NCBI RefSeq assembly: GCF_947496515.1
Contig: NZ_CANMDB010000006.1
Coordinates: 186,001-250,000 of the forward strand
Reading direction: 5' to 3'
DNA from: an uncultured Roseobacter sp.
Lineage (GTDB): Bacteria; Pseudomonadota; Alphaproteobacteria; Rhodobacterales; Rhodobacteraceae
Length of the DNA stretch: 64,000 bases
The translations under genes and the position numbers were made by a program. The notes beneath the pieces were generated by a model. It did not search any database. It saw only the letters and a program-made list of their open reading frames with translations, and was not told the DNA's origin. Positions 54,598-62,871 of this stretch are shown here, one piece after another (position 1 is the first letter of the stretch; every line of letters starts with the position of its first letter).

Positions 54598-55626
54598 TCA
54601 TGCAGAAGACCGCATGATGAGTTTCCCTTCAAACAGAACATCTTGGCGGGTTTCGGCCCGGCTGCCGTCTTCGATCTGTCGAAACAGGATTTCGGCGCTT
54701 TGATCCGCAATCGAATCATAGTCCTGCGCCACCGTGGTCAGAGGCGGGCAGGTAAAACGCGAAAACGGATGATCGTCATGCCCGGCCACACGCAGCGCGC
54801 AATCGGGTCCGTGACCGACCCTCAGCCTGCGTTCATAGGCGGCAGCCAGAAAGCCCACGGCCAGCCGGTCGTTGCTGCACAGGACCGTGTTCGTGGCCAG
54901 CTGGCCGCTGTCGATGACCTCCAGTCCGCCGCGGTAGCCGATGCTCTCGAACTCCCAGCTGTCGCCCGGTACGCGGATGACCTGCGGTGTGTGACCGAGC
55001 CTTTCCATCGCGCGGTGGTATGCCTCGCGGCGCTTGTTGGCATTGGGGTTCAGGGGCGGCATCTCGAAAAAACAAGGCGGCGCGCCGGTCCGGCAGAGGT
55101 AATCGATAATCAACCCCACCGCCTGCAGGTTGTCATGCCCCACAAAGACGTCCCCGATGCCGTCCAGATTGCTATCAAAAAGGACCGTGGGCACATCGCG
55201 GCAGAAACTCTCCACCTGCGCCCTGTCCGAAGCGCGCCCCAGCGGCGCCAGAAACACCCCCGCGGGTTTGAGCGAGCGCAGGCTGTCAAGGATCCCGGTC
55301 TCAAGGTCGGGCGAGCCATGGGCGCTGAACAGTGTCGGCGAAAAGCCCGCGTCGATGCAGCGACGTTCGATCCTGCGCGCGATCTCGGCAAAGAAGGGAT
55401 CAGCCAGATAGGGCACGACGATGCCGATGTTTTTGGTCAGCCGCCGGTTCTGGTTCATGGCGTAGATGTTGGGGCGGTAGTCGTGCTGCTCCAACGCGGC
55501 CTCTATACGCGCGCGGATGGTTTCGCGCACGCTGCCGGGGTCGTTGAAATACTTTGACACCGTCGGCCGCGAGATCCCGCTGACAGTCGCGAACTCGGCC
55601 ATGTTCCTGATCTTGCGCTTACTCAT
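54598..55626 (-). CDS. LacI-family transcriptional regulator of the polyol operon
   Basis: A 342-residue regulator: N-terminal helix-turn-helix with EFATVSGISRPTVSKYFNDP (residues about 9-28) and hinge, then a type I periplasmic-binding-protein-like effector domain (IGIVVPYLADPFFAEIARRIE). It is the first gene of the leftward smo-mtlK set, 97 bp before smoE. A polyol or its phosphate is the expected inducer. It is divergent from ycaO. Confidence 0.92.
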   Translation of the reverse strand: MSKRKIRNMAEFATVSGISRPTVSKYFNDPGSVRETIRARIEAALEQHDYRPNIYAMNQNRRLTKNIGIVVPYLADPFFAEIARRIERRCIDAGFSPTLFSAHGSPDLETGILDSLRSLKPAGVFLAPLGRASDRAQVESFCRDVPTVLFDSNLDGIGDVFVGHDNLQAVGLIIDYLCRTGAPPCFFEMPPLNPNANKRREAYHRAMERLGHTPQVIRVPGDSWEFESIGYRGGLEVIDSGQLATNTVLCSNDRLAVGFLAAAYERRLRVGHGPDCALRVAGHDDHPFSRFTCPPLTTVAQDYDSIADQSAEILFRQIEDGSRAETRQDVLFEGKLIMRSSA

Positions 55627-55801
55627 CTTCCGCCTTCGATTGGGGCGCTGCGGTGGGCCTCGTTAAGGGCTGAAAGACTTAGCGCGCGCCAAATCCAGGT
55701 TTGACCATAGAAAATTCGGTTGCTGCCGGTCAAGATGGTTGGAGATCGCCGCAGCACAATCGGCATTTCGAAGAGGTGCGCAATGTGGTTTGAAGAAGCG
55801 G

Positions 55802-57040
55802 ATGCAGAAAGTCGCTGACATGTTCAACCTCTCCGCACCGCTGCCGAAGGCAACACAGCCCGGCGCGCAGCGGCTGTGTCTGCCGGATGAAACGCTGGCG
55901 CGGGTCCTGCCGCTGCGGGCCGCCTTTGGCGTTACCCGGCTGGCCACTGTCACCGGGCTCGATCGGTTGGGGATACCTGTGGTGATCGCCATGCGCCCCA
56001 ACGCCCGCTCCATCGCGGTGTCGCAAGGCAAGGGGGCGACGCTCGCGCATGCCAAGGTCTCTGCGTTGATGGAAGCAGTCGAGATCTGGCACGCCGAGCA
56101 TTTTGCGCCGCCGCTCTATTACGCCAGCCGGGTCGATCTGGCGGCGCGTCACGACCTGATTGATCTGGAGGCGCTGCCACATACCCCTGCGGGCGCTTTG
56201 CCCGGAACGATGCGGCAGCATTGGGTTACGGCGCAGGATATCCTCGGCGACCGGATCTGTCTGGTCCCGTGGGAAATGGTGCATGCAGACTATACCGAAC
56301 CGCGCAGTGCCGAGGCGGGCCACTACCCCGCCAGCACCAATGGTCTGGCCTCCGGGAACCACCCGGTGGAGGCGATCTGCCACGGTATTTGCGAGGTCGT
56401 GGAACGGGATGCGCTGGCCCTCTGGCACGCGCGCCCCGTGGACGGGCAGCGGGCCAGCCAGGTCGATCTGGCAACGGTGACTGATCCGAGCCTGCGCCGA
56501 ACGCTGGGCCGCATTGAGACGGCGGGGCTGGGCTGCACCGTCTGGGATGTGAGCTGTGATACACAGGTGCCCAGCTTCATGGCGGTGATCCATGAGGACG
56601 GACCCGCTGCGCATCTCGGCCTCGGCTCGGGCAGCCACCCGGATCCCGTGGTGGCCCTGCACCGGACGTTGAACGAGGCCGCGCAGACCCGCCTGAACTA
56701 TATCTCCGGCGCGCGGGACGACCTTTTCGAGGCGGAATACACCGTCGCCGGGCGCGCCGCCAAACACGCGGGCCTTGCCGAACTGCTGGACCACACAGGC
56801 GGGGCCCGGCCTTTTGGTGCCGCGGGCGGCGCGTCCCACGCCACACTGAACGAAGATCTGCACTGGCTGATGGCGCGACTGCAGGGCGCAGGCGTGCGCC
56901 AGATCGCTGTCGTGGATCTGACCGATCCGCGCTTTGACATTCCTGTGGTGCGGGTGATCATCCCGGGGCTCGAAGCACCGCACGATGATGCGGCCTATGT
57001 GCCGGGGTCGCGGGTGCGGTCGCAGTGGCAGGCGGCATGA
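55802..57040 (+). CDS. YcaO-domain cyclodehydratase/thioamidation-type protein
   Basis: YcaO enzymes use ATP to activate backbone amides, forming azolines on Cys/Ser/Thr or, with TfuA and a sulfur source, thioamides. The protein (about 412 residues) has the YcaO core: GLDRLGIPVVIAMRPNARS, SQGKGATLAHAKVSALMEAVE with the ATP-binding Glu residues, ASTNGLASGNHPVEAICHGICEVVERDALALW and SGSHPDPVVALHRTLNEAAQTRLNY. The C-terminus has no PxPxP tail. Possible starts are 55739 (TTG), 55802 and 55820; none has a strong ribosome-binding site. It overlaps tfuA by 4 bp. Confidence 0.93.
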   Translation: MQKVADMFNLSAPLPKATQPGAQRLCLPDETLARVLPLRAAFGVTRLATVTGLDRLGIPVVIAMRPNARSIAVSQGKGATLAHAKVSALMEAVEIWHAEHFAPPLYYASRVDLAARHDLIDLEALPHTPAGALPGTMRQHWVTAQDILGDRICLVPWEMVHADYTEPRSAEAGHYPASTNGLASGNHPVEAICHGICEVVERDALALWHARPVDGQRASQVDLATVTDPSLRRTLGRIETAGLGCTVWDVSCDTQVPSFMAVIHEDGPAAHLGLGSGSHPDPVVALHRTLNEAAQTRLNYISGARDDLFEAEYTVAGRAAKHAGLAELLDHTGGARPFGAAGGASHATLNEDLHWLMARLQGAGVRQIAVVDLTDPRFDIPVVRVIIPGLEAPHDDAAYVPGSRVRSQWQAA

Positions 57041-57795
57041 TTGTCTTTGCAGGTCCCTCCATCGCGGGCTGCGCCCCGGACAGGCTCGATGGATTCGATC
57101 TGCGCCCGCCCGTGCGACAAGGCGATGTCTATCTGGCCAGTCTGGAGCGCCCCCGCGCCATCGGTATCATCGACGGGTATTTCGACAGTGTGCCCGCGGT
57201 CTGGCACAAGGAGATCCTCTGGGCGCTCAGCCTGGGCATTCCGGTGCTGGGGGCTGCCAGCATGGGCGCGCTGCGCGCGGCAGAGCTTGATGTGTTCGGG
57301 ATGATCGGGGTGGGGGAGGTTTATGCGGCCTATCGCGACAATGTGCTGGAGGATGATGACGAGGTCGCGCTGCTGCATGGCCCGGCGGAAGTGGGCTATC
57401 CAAACCTGACGCTGGCCATGGTCAACCTGCGCGCGACGCTTGCGGCGGCGGAGGCCGAGGGGATGCTCAGCGGTCCGGAGACCAAGGCCCTGATTGCGGA
57501 AGGAAAGGTGATCTTTTACCACCACCGCACCTGGGACAGCGTGTTGGCCAAAGCACCATCCGTGCGCCGCGCGTCGCTTGCAGACTGGATCGCGGCGCAT
57601 GAGGTCGACCAGAAGGCACGCGACGCCGATGCGCTTCTTGCGCTGATGCAGGCTGGCTCCGTGCTGCCGCCAGCGGTAGATTTTCATTTCGAGGAAACCG
57701 GCCTCTGGCAGGAGGCGACGCAGCGCTGGCAAGCGCGCGCGCCCCTTAACGATACAGCCGGTCCATCGCGCGGTCTTTCTTTTCTGGATGACTGA
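57037..57795 (+). CDS. TfuA-like protein (YcaO partner)
   Basis: A 252-residue TfuA-like protein: IVFAGPSIAG at the N-terminus, PAVWHKEILWALSLGIPVLGAASMGALRAAELD in the middle and GMIGVGEVYAAYRD follow the family pattern first seen in the trifolitoxin cluster. TfuA proteins are thought to supply or handle sulfur for YcaO-dependent thioamidation, as in methanogen methyl-coenzyme M reductase. It overlaps ycaO by 4 bp and is followed by the metallopeptidase gene after 117 bp. Confidence 0.92.
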   Translation: MIVFAGPSIAGCAPDRLDGFDLRPPVRQGDVYLASLERPRAIGIIDGYFDSVPAVWHKEILWALSLGIPVLGAASMGALRAAELDVFGMIGVGEVYAAYRDNVLEDDDEVALLHGPAEVGYPNLTLAMVNLRATLAAAEAEGMLSGPETKALIAEGKVIFYHHRTWDSVLAKAPSVRRASLADWIAAHEVDQKARDADALLALMQAGSVLPPAVDFHFEETGLWQEATQRWQARAPLNDTAGPSRGLSFLDD

Positions 57796-57912
57796 TGCGG
57801 CAACCTGCAGGGGGTCGGGCTTCGGTGCCCTCCAAAAACTGCAGAGGATTGGACGAAGCCGCCCGGTTACGCTAGCCATGGGATACCACAGCACCCAAAA
57901 AAGGGGTTTGTC

Positions 57913-59169
57913 ATGACCGGGACCCGCTTCAAACTCTTTCCGCAGCCACAGTTTCTGGAAAGCTTCGGCGAGCCGGAGATCGTCGAGGTCTCCTCGCCCG
58001 TGGGCAGCGTGGGGCCCGGCCCGGAAGATCACCGCATGTACACCATCTTTCCCATCGGCAAGACCCAGCCCTACGGCATCTCACCGGATGGGCAGGATCC
58101 TGCGGCTCCGCCCTGGACCGGTCCGGTCGAGCCACCCGCAGAGCCCGATGCCGATGGGCATTTCGATTATCTCGAACCCGGCACGCCGCAGTTCGAGACC
58201 GCGCATCTCTTTGGAACCGTGCGGTTTGTCATGGACATCTGGGAGGATTACTTCGACCGCGAAATCCCCTGGCAGGGCGATACACGTTACGAAAAACAGG
58301 AACTCACGATCCTGCATTCGCTGGAGAACGCCTATTCCGGGTTCGGCTTTATCGAGATGGGGGTGGACCGCAGCGATGGCGAGACCCGGCCCTTTGCGCT
58401 GAACTTCGATGTGATCGCCCATGAAGTCGGTCACGCGATCATCTACTCGGAGGTGGGCGTGCCGGATCCGCGCCGCTTTACCGGCGAGTATTTCGGCTTT
58501 CACGAAAGTGCGGCTGATCTGGTGGCGCTGATCTCCTCGCTGCATTTCAACTCTCTGGTGGATTTGCTGTTGGAGAATACCCACGGCAATCTTTACATGC
58601 TCAATGCGGCCATGCGCATCGCCGAGCTGTCGGAGAACAAGCAGATCCGTATTGCCGCCAATGACGTCCGGCTCAGCGAATTTGCAAAAGGCTGGGTGAA
58701 GGAACACCATCTTGGCCAGCCGCTTACGGGCGCGTTTTTTGACATTCTGGTCGATATCTTCCACGAGATGTTGCTGGACTACGGTGCCATTTCCCCCGAG
58801 ATGGAGGCGCTGTCGGACGAGCTTTTGGCCACGCATTCCTACGCGCCGGTCATGCAGGAGCTTTTTGACGAGGCCTATGCCGATCATCCCGATCTGTTCA
58901 AGCTGGCGCTGCTGGATGCGCGGGACATTCTGGGCACCTATCTGGCCGATACCTGGCAGAGGCTCAGCCGTCAGGATCTGAGTTTTGCGGATGTGGCCGA
59001 CGCCATGCTGGCGGTCGATCAGGCCCATACGGATGGTCGGTTTGCCACGATCATCGCGGGTAATTTCCGCCTGCGCGACATTGGCGAGGCGGTTGTCGGC
59101 CCGCAGCTGGCGCCCCTGGGAGAGGACAGCCACGCAAATTCGGTGCGCACCATGCTTCCAATGGACTGA
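57913..59169 (+). CDS. Cytoplasmic gluzincin-type zinc metallopeptidase (HEVGH + E)
   Basis: A 418-residue protein with no signal peptide. Residues 170-174 are HEVGH and Glu198 in FGFHESAADL provides the third zinc ligand, the HExxH plus ExxxD pattern of thermolysin-like (M4-type) peptidases; the 24-residue spacing is compatible. Thermolysin itself is exported with a propeptide, both absent here. The N-terminal 160 residues are unfamiliar. AAAAGGGG precedes the ATG. It stands between TfuA (117 bp) and the SGAR-repeat gene (74 bp) on the same strand; whether it cuts that protein is not known. Confidence 0.8.
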   Translation: MTGTRFKLFPQPQFLESFGEPEIVEVSSPVGSVGPGPEDHRMYTIFPIGKTQPYGISPDGQDPAAPPWTGPVEPPAEPDADGHFDYLEPGTPQFETAHLFGTVRFVMDIWEDYFDREIPWQGDTRYEKQELTILHSLENAYSGFGFIEMGVDRSDGETRPFALNFDVIAHEVGHAIIYSEVGVPDPRRFTGEYFGFHESAADLVALISSLHFNSLVDLLLENTHGNLYMLNAAMRIAELSENKQIRIAANDVRLSEFAKGWVKEHHLGQPLTGAFFDILVDIFHEMLLDYGAISPEMEALSDELLATHSYAPVMQELFDEAYADHPDLFKLALLDARDILGTYLADTWQRLSRQDLSFADVADAMLAVDQAHTDGRFATIIAGNFRLRDIGEAVVGPQLAPLGEDSHANSVRTMLPMD

Positions 59170-59243
59170 AAAGGCGTCTTGATGTATTGGTTAACGAATA
59201 TGCGGTGCCCGGGCTTGTTTGCCCCTTTAAAGGAATGGTTATT

Positions 59244-59732
59244 ATGAAAGAAACGCTTTTTTCGTCGACATCCATCGTGCTTTTCGGACGTCATGTAGAT
59301 GACCTGTCAGTTGGTAGCGGATCCGATACTGCCGCCAAGAAGCCCGATGGTCAGTTCGCCCGCATCTACGGCTTTACCTATGACGGTATCTATTTTGAGA
59401 TACCGGCACCTGTTTTGATGATGGTGAAAGGGGCGGGGGTCAAATGCGATACGGTCCCAGTACCGGGGCCAAACCCGCGGGACAAGAAATTCTACGCTGA
59501 GCTTAAGGCCTGGATCGTGAAACGCGACGACGAAACCGTGCGTCTCGATGTGGAACAGGGCAAGTTCGAGGACGTGCTGCTCAGCGTTGGTATGGACGGT
59601 GTCGTCGGTGTGTCTGGCGCGCGGGTCTCGGGCGCGCGTGTGTCCGGCGCGCGGGTCTCGGGTGCCCGGATCTCGGGTGCACGGGTGTCGGGTGCACGGA
59701 TCAGCGGCGCGCGCGGTGATGCGAGCGACTAG
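59244..59732 (+). CDS. Small protein with seven tandem VSGAR/ISGAR pentapeptides
   Basis: A 162-residue protein that I do not recognise. Residues 1-122 form a mixed, slightly acidic domain (VLFGRHVDDLSVGS, ARIYGFTYDGIYFEIPAPVLMM, FYAELKAWIVKRDDE) with no signal peptide or membrane helix. Residues 123-157 are seven five-residue repeats, V/I-S-G-A-R, followed by GDASD. The register A-R-V-S-G resembles pentapeptide-repeat proteins (A-x-L-x-x) with Arg and Val/Ile. AAAGGA lies 10 bp before ATG 59244. Position after YcaO-TfuA and a peptidase makes a substrate role possible. Confidence 0.75.
   Translation: MKETLFSSTSIVLFGRHVDDLSVGSGSDTAAKKPDGQFARIYGFTYDGIYFEIPAPVLMMVKGAGVKCDTVPVPGPNPRDKKFYAELKAWIVKRDDETVRLDVEQGKFEDVLLSVGMDGVVGVSGARVSGARVSGARVSGARISGARVSGARISGARGDASD
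59610..59714 (+). repeat. Seven in-frame 15-bp repeats encoding (V/I)SGAR
   Basis: Seven contiguous 15-bp units, all in frame, each encoding V/I-S-G-A-R. Ser uses TCT, TCG, TCC and AGC, Ala GCG, GCC and GCA, and Arg CGG, CGT and CGC, so the units differ mostly at synonymous positions, while V alternates with I only conservatively. This implies an old repeat held at the protein level. Confidence 0.9.
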
Positions 59733-60467
59733 CGCCGCGGTTTGCCGAAAAAGGCAGCAGCCGATGCGGTCAAGAGTCTTGCTTGCCGTGAACGCGCTCT
59801 TCACAACGCCCTTTCGAAGGGCGTTGGGCCAAACCGGTGGTTTGGCCGTCACGGCGTGCTGATCTCAGACGCCGAAGTCCTGCAGCGGTATGGTCGCGGA
59901 TTGGCCATACACGCACGCAGCTGTTTGCACGACCTGCTGAGAGCAACGCAACAGTGCGTAAGTCCATGGCCGCACTGAAATACGGGTGCAGTCGGCGAAA
60001 GGCCTTCGAAGGCCTTTCCTGCCCCGCGTCGGGCGTCGTCGCATCGGATCAAGCCGTCAGGTTTTGTCTGTCTGTTCGTCATCGGCGCGCTTGGGTCTCA
60101 ACGATACGGTTTTCCTTACAGATCTGTATTCTTTGTACTTTGCCGACGCGGTGTCGGATCGCATTGGGACCTCTTGGGTATCCGCCTTGGGGCGCGCCTC
60201 GCTGCCGGGAGATCGGACACAGCGGGGACGCAGCACCGACCACTGAGTGCCGGTGATCGTTGAGCATCCAGCCTGGGATAACGACACCAGTCTTATCGTT
60301 TATCGCTGATCTGCGTTTTCCGGTAGCAAGAGCTTTGGCTTGGTCGATCCGCGCACGTCGCTCAGATCACGTCAAATCCCGGGCACTTTGTTGGTTGCTG
60401 CCTTCCGCCCCGCCGTATCTGAAGGACACCGGACACCGTCACGCTGCCAGATCACTGGATCCGGGCG
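59733..60467. other. Gene-poor region with hairpins after the SGAR-repeat gene
   Basis: 735 bp without a supported gene. Three strong symmetric structures stand out: AACGCCCTT-TCG-AAGGGCGTT (59805-59825), GGCCAAACC-GGT-GGTTTGGCC (59827-59847) directly after it, and a perfect 20-bp palindrome (59998-60017, AAAGGCCTTC and its complement). The first two are 72-115 bp downstream of the repeat gene and could terminate it. The remainder shows no coding pattern. Confidence 0.6.
59805..59847 (+). terminator. Tandem hairpins, possible terminator of the peptidase/repeat unit
   Basis: Two perfect 9-bp stems with 3-nt loops lie 1 bp apart, 59805-59825 and 59827-59847. There is no long T tract. They start 73 bp after the SGAR-repeat gene and are the first strong secondary structure in the direction of transcription. 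Confidence 0.5.
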
Positions 60468-62258
60468 CTAAAGCCCCGCGCGTTTCATCCCGTCGAAAAA
60501 ATGCTGCACGTCTTCCTCGAACTTGTCAGGCTGCACCGCGGCCCAGCGTTCGATGGAGAAGTTGGGATGTGCCTCGCGCACCATATCCGCCTGGCGCCGC
60601 GCATCCTCAAGACGGCCCAGATGTGCATAGCTCGCCGCCAGGATCCGTCGGCCTTCCGTGGGGTTTTGCATCTTCTGGATGGTCGCAATCGCCTGATCGT
60701 ATTGCTTGAGATTGAAATAGGCTCCACCGAGATGCCAGACGTATTGATCTGGATAGAACGGGTTCAGGCGCATCGCGTTCAGCAACAGGTCGATCGCTTC
60801 TTCAGAGCGCCCCATATGCGCCAGTGCATCCGCCATATCAGACATCAGATCAGCATCGTTCGGGTTCAGCTTCAATGCGCGCTCATAGGCATTGATGGCG
60901 GGGTCATGTTCCTTGCGATACAGATGCGCAAAGCCCAGCTCGCCGTACCCGCGCGCATCCGCGTCATCCAGATCAATCGCTTCCCGCGCGAAATTCAACG
61001 CGTCATCCAGCGCCATGTCGGGCTCATCGGTCCAGTCATACCGCCAGTCGAGGTTGAAGGTCCGCGACTTTGCTGCGTAGGCGCGGGCGTAGCGCGCATC
61101 GCTGCCGATCGCATTCTCGTAGAGGTGCCGCCCCTGCCGGACCTCGGGCTGGGTGTATTTCAGGACATGCCGGTTTCCCTGTAACACGTAACCGTAGGCC
61201 ATCAGGTTTGCCGGTGGCAGCAGCCGCATCCGGTCCCGTTCCGTCGCCTCGATCCGCGCCGCGGTGGCCGAGACGATGATCTGGGTGATCTCGTCCTGCA
61301 GATCAAAGATATCCTCGATGTTGCGATTGTATTGCTCGCCCCAGATGGTGCGGTCCTGCAGCGCGTCGAGCAGTTGCAGGGTGATCCGCATCCGGTTGCC
61401 CGATTTGCGCACCGTGCCATCTACCGCATAGCGCACCCCAAGCTCACGGGCGGCCTGCGCGGGCGATTTGCTGCGATCGGCGTAGAGATTGGCGGAGCCC
61501 CGCGCGATCACAAAAAACTCATGAAAGCGCGACAGGTTGGTGGTGACGTCTTCCGTCAGCCCGTCCGCAAACCAGCCATCGGCAATGTCGCTGCCCTGAA
61601 ATCCAAAGGGCAATACCACAATGGACTGGCTGGCAACGGGGCGTTCCTTGAATTCGGCCGAGTTTTCCAGATTGCGCCGCAGCCCCGGTGTCATCGCCGC
61701 TGTCGTGGGGTTCTGATGCACCTGAAAGACGTCAATGGTGCGGCCGATATTCTTGAAATCCTGACCGCCCAGGTATTCGTAGCCGTAGTTCAGCTTGTTG
61801 CACACATGATCATAGGTCGCCCCCGAAATGCAGACCTGGCCGGGGGCGGCAAAACTCTCGATCCGGGCGGCGATGTTGATGCTTTCGCCGGTGATCTCGG
61901 TACCACTGAACAGCACCTCGCCCAGATTGATCCCAAAGCGGAACCATATCTGTTCACCGGGAAGCAGGCCGTTGTTCTCCTGCTCCAGCCTGTTCTGCAT
62001 CTCGATGGCGAAGTTGACCGCATCGACGGCGCTTTCAAACACCATAAAGGCGCTATCACCGGCAGAGCTGCGGAATTCGCCGCCGAAAGAGGTGATCACG
62101 GCGCGAAATGTCTCCATCCGGCCCGCCACGGACAGGGTCGTGCCCACCTCGTCACGGCTCATCATTGTGCTGAAGTTGGCCACATCGGCAAAGACCACCG
62201 CCATCAGGCGACGCTTCAATGCCGGTTGCCCACCGGAATGATGTGCCGTGTCAGCCAA
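60468..62258 (-). CDS. Class III adenylate/guanylate cyclase domain protein with TPR repeats
   Basis: A 596-residue protein if started at TTG 62258. The cyclase domain (1-170) has metal-binding Asp25 (FADVANFS) and Asp68 (SSAGDSAF), and Asn128/Arg132 (INIAAR) of the transition-state site. The purine-specifying Lys and Asp positions read Ser64 and Glu125. Residues about 220-350 are the domain common in such proteins (IVVLPFGFQGSDIADGWFADGL) and 380-580 are TPR repeats (AINAYERALKLNPNDADLM). TTG overlaps the upstream acetyltransferase stop by 8 bp; ATG 62204 is the alternative. Confidence 0.88.
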   Translation of the reverse strand: MADTAHHSGGQPALKRRLMAVVFADVANFSTMMSRDEVGTTLSVAGRMETFRAVITSFGGEFRSSAGDSAFMVFESAVDAVNFAIEMQNRLEQENNGLLPGEQIWFRFGINLGEVLFSGTEITGESINIAARIESFAAPGQVCISGATYDHVCNKLNYGYEYLGGQDFKNIGRTIDVFQVHQNPTTAAMTPGLRRNLENSAEFKERPVASQSIVVLPFGFQGSDIADGWFADGLTEDVTTNLSRFHEFFVIARGSANLYADRSKSPAQAARELGVRYAVDGTVRKSGNRMRITLQLLDALQDRTIWGEQYNRNIEDIFDLQDEITQIIVSATAARIEATERDRMRLLPPANLMAYGYVLQGNRHVLKYTQPEVRQGRHLYENAIGSDARYARAYAAKSRTFNLDWRYDWTDEPDMALDDALNFAREAIDLDDADARGYGELGFAHLYRKEHDPAINAYERALKLNPNDADLMSDMADALAHMGRSEEAIDLLLNAMRLNPFYPDQYVWHLGGAYFNLKQYDQAIATIQKMQNPTEGRRILAASYAHLGRLEDARRQADMVREAHPNFSIERWAAVQPDKFEEDVQHFFDGMKRAGL

Positions 62259-62871
62259 TGTTGTCGTCCCAAGGGTTCGGCGAAAAGGAAATCGCGGAGC
62301 GCGCGCGCGCAGTTTCAATGACCTGCTCGCGAGTTGCAATCCATTCCGTACTTAAAATACCCGCGATGACCGTATCTCGGCGTTGACCGTTCACAAACCA
62401 GCCTTCGCGGATCCGGCCTTCCTCCGAAAAACCGAATGACTCCAGCACCCGCGCGCTTGGCGTGTTGTCCTGTCGGTAAAAGGTCGTGACCCGGTGCAGC
62501 CGCAACCGCAGAAACGCCAGATCGAGGAGGGCCACGGTCATGGCCTTGGCCAGCCCGCGTTTGCGAAATGGAGCGGCCACAAAAAACGGCAGGACCGCAT
62601 CGCCCTGAATATAGTTGACCGCGTCAAGCCCGCCGATGCCCCCAGGCGCGCCATCCGGCTGATCCGCGATAAACCAGAAGGCACGCGGATTGCCCTTTTG
62701 CGCCAGCGCATCCCGCCATGTCTCGCGCAGGGCATCTGCGCTGACCGGAACGGGCAGGCTGCGGTCGAAGAGCGCGGCGTCTTCCATATGCCAGAACCAG
62801 TCGGCGATCCGCGAGATATCAGCGAGTTCCATGGGGCGCCAGGTCAGCAGGTCGGCAGTCTCTTTGGTCAT
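62251..62871 (-). CDS. GNAT-family N-acetyltransferase (RimJ-like)
   Basis: A 206-residue GNAT protein: WRPMELADISRIADWFWHMEDAALFDRS at the N-terminus, LPFFVAAPFRKRGLAKAMTVALLDLAF (the RKRGLA acetyl-CoA loop) and RVTTFYRQDNTPSARVLESFGFSEEGRIREG, the classic RimJ/RimL C-terminal pattern. AGGA lies 8 bp before ATG 62871. It overlaps the cyclase gene by about 8 bp, so the two are probably co-transcribed, though no functional link is evident. Confidence 0.88.
   Translation of the reverse strand: MTKETADLLTWRPMELADISRIADWFWHMEDAALFDRSLPVPVSADALRETWRDALAQKGNPRAFWFIADQPDGAPGGIGGLDAVNYIQGDAVLPFFVAAPFRKRGLAKAMTVALLDLAFLRLRLHRVTTFYRQDNTPSARVLESFGFSEEGRIREGWFVNGQRRDTVIAGILSTEWIATREQVIETARARSAISFSPNPWDDNIG

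Noticed and set aside
53154-54617. 487-codon plus-strand open frame over smoE
   Set aside because: Complement of the binding-protein gene, whose signal peptide, ribosome-binding site and promoter are all on the minus strand.
59610-59714. Short tandem repeats considered as a CRISPR or VNTR array
   Set aside because: Units are contiguous, 15 bp, in frame and code for a conserved pentapeptide; there are no spacers and no cas genes.
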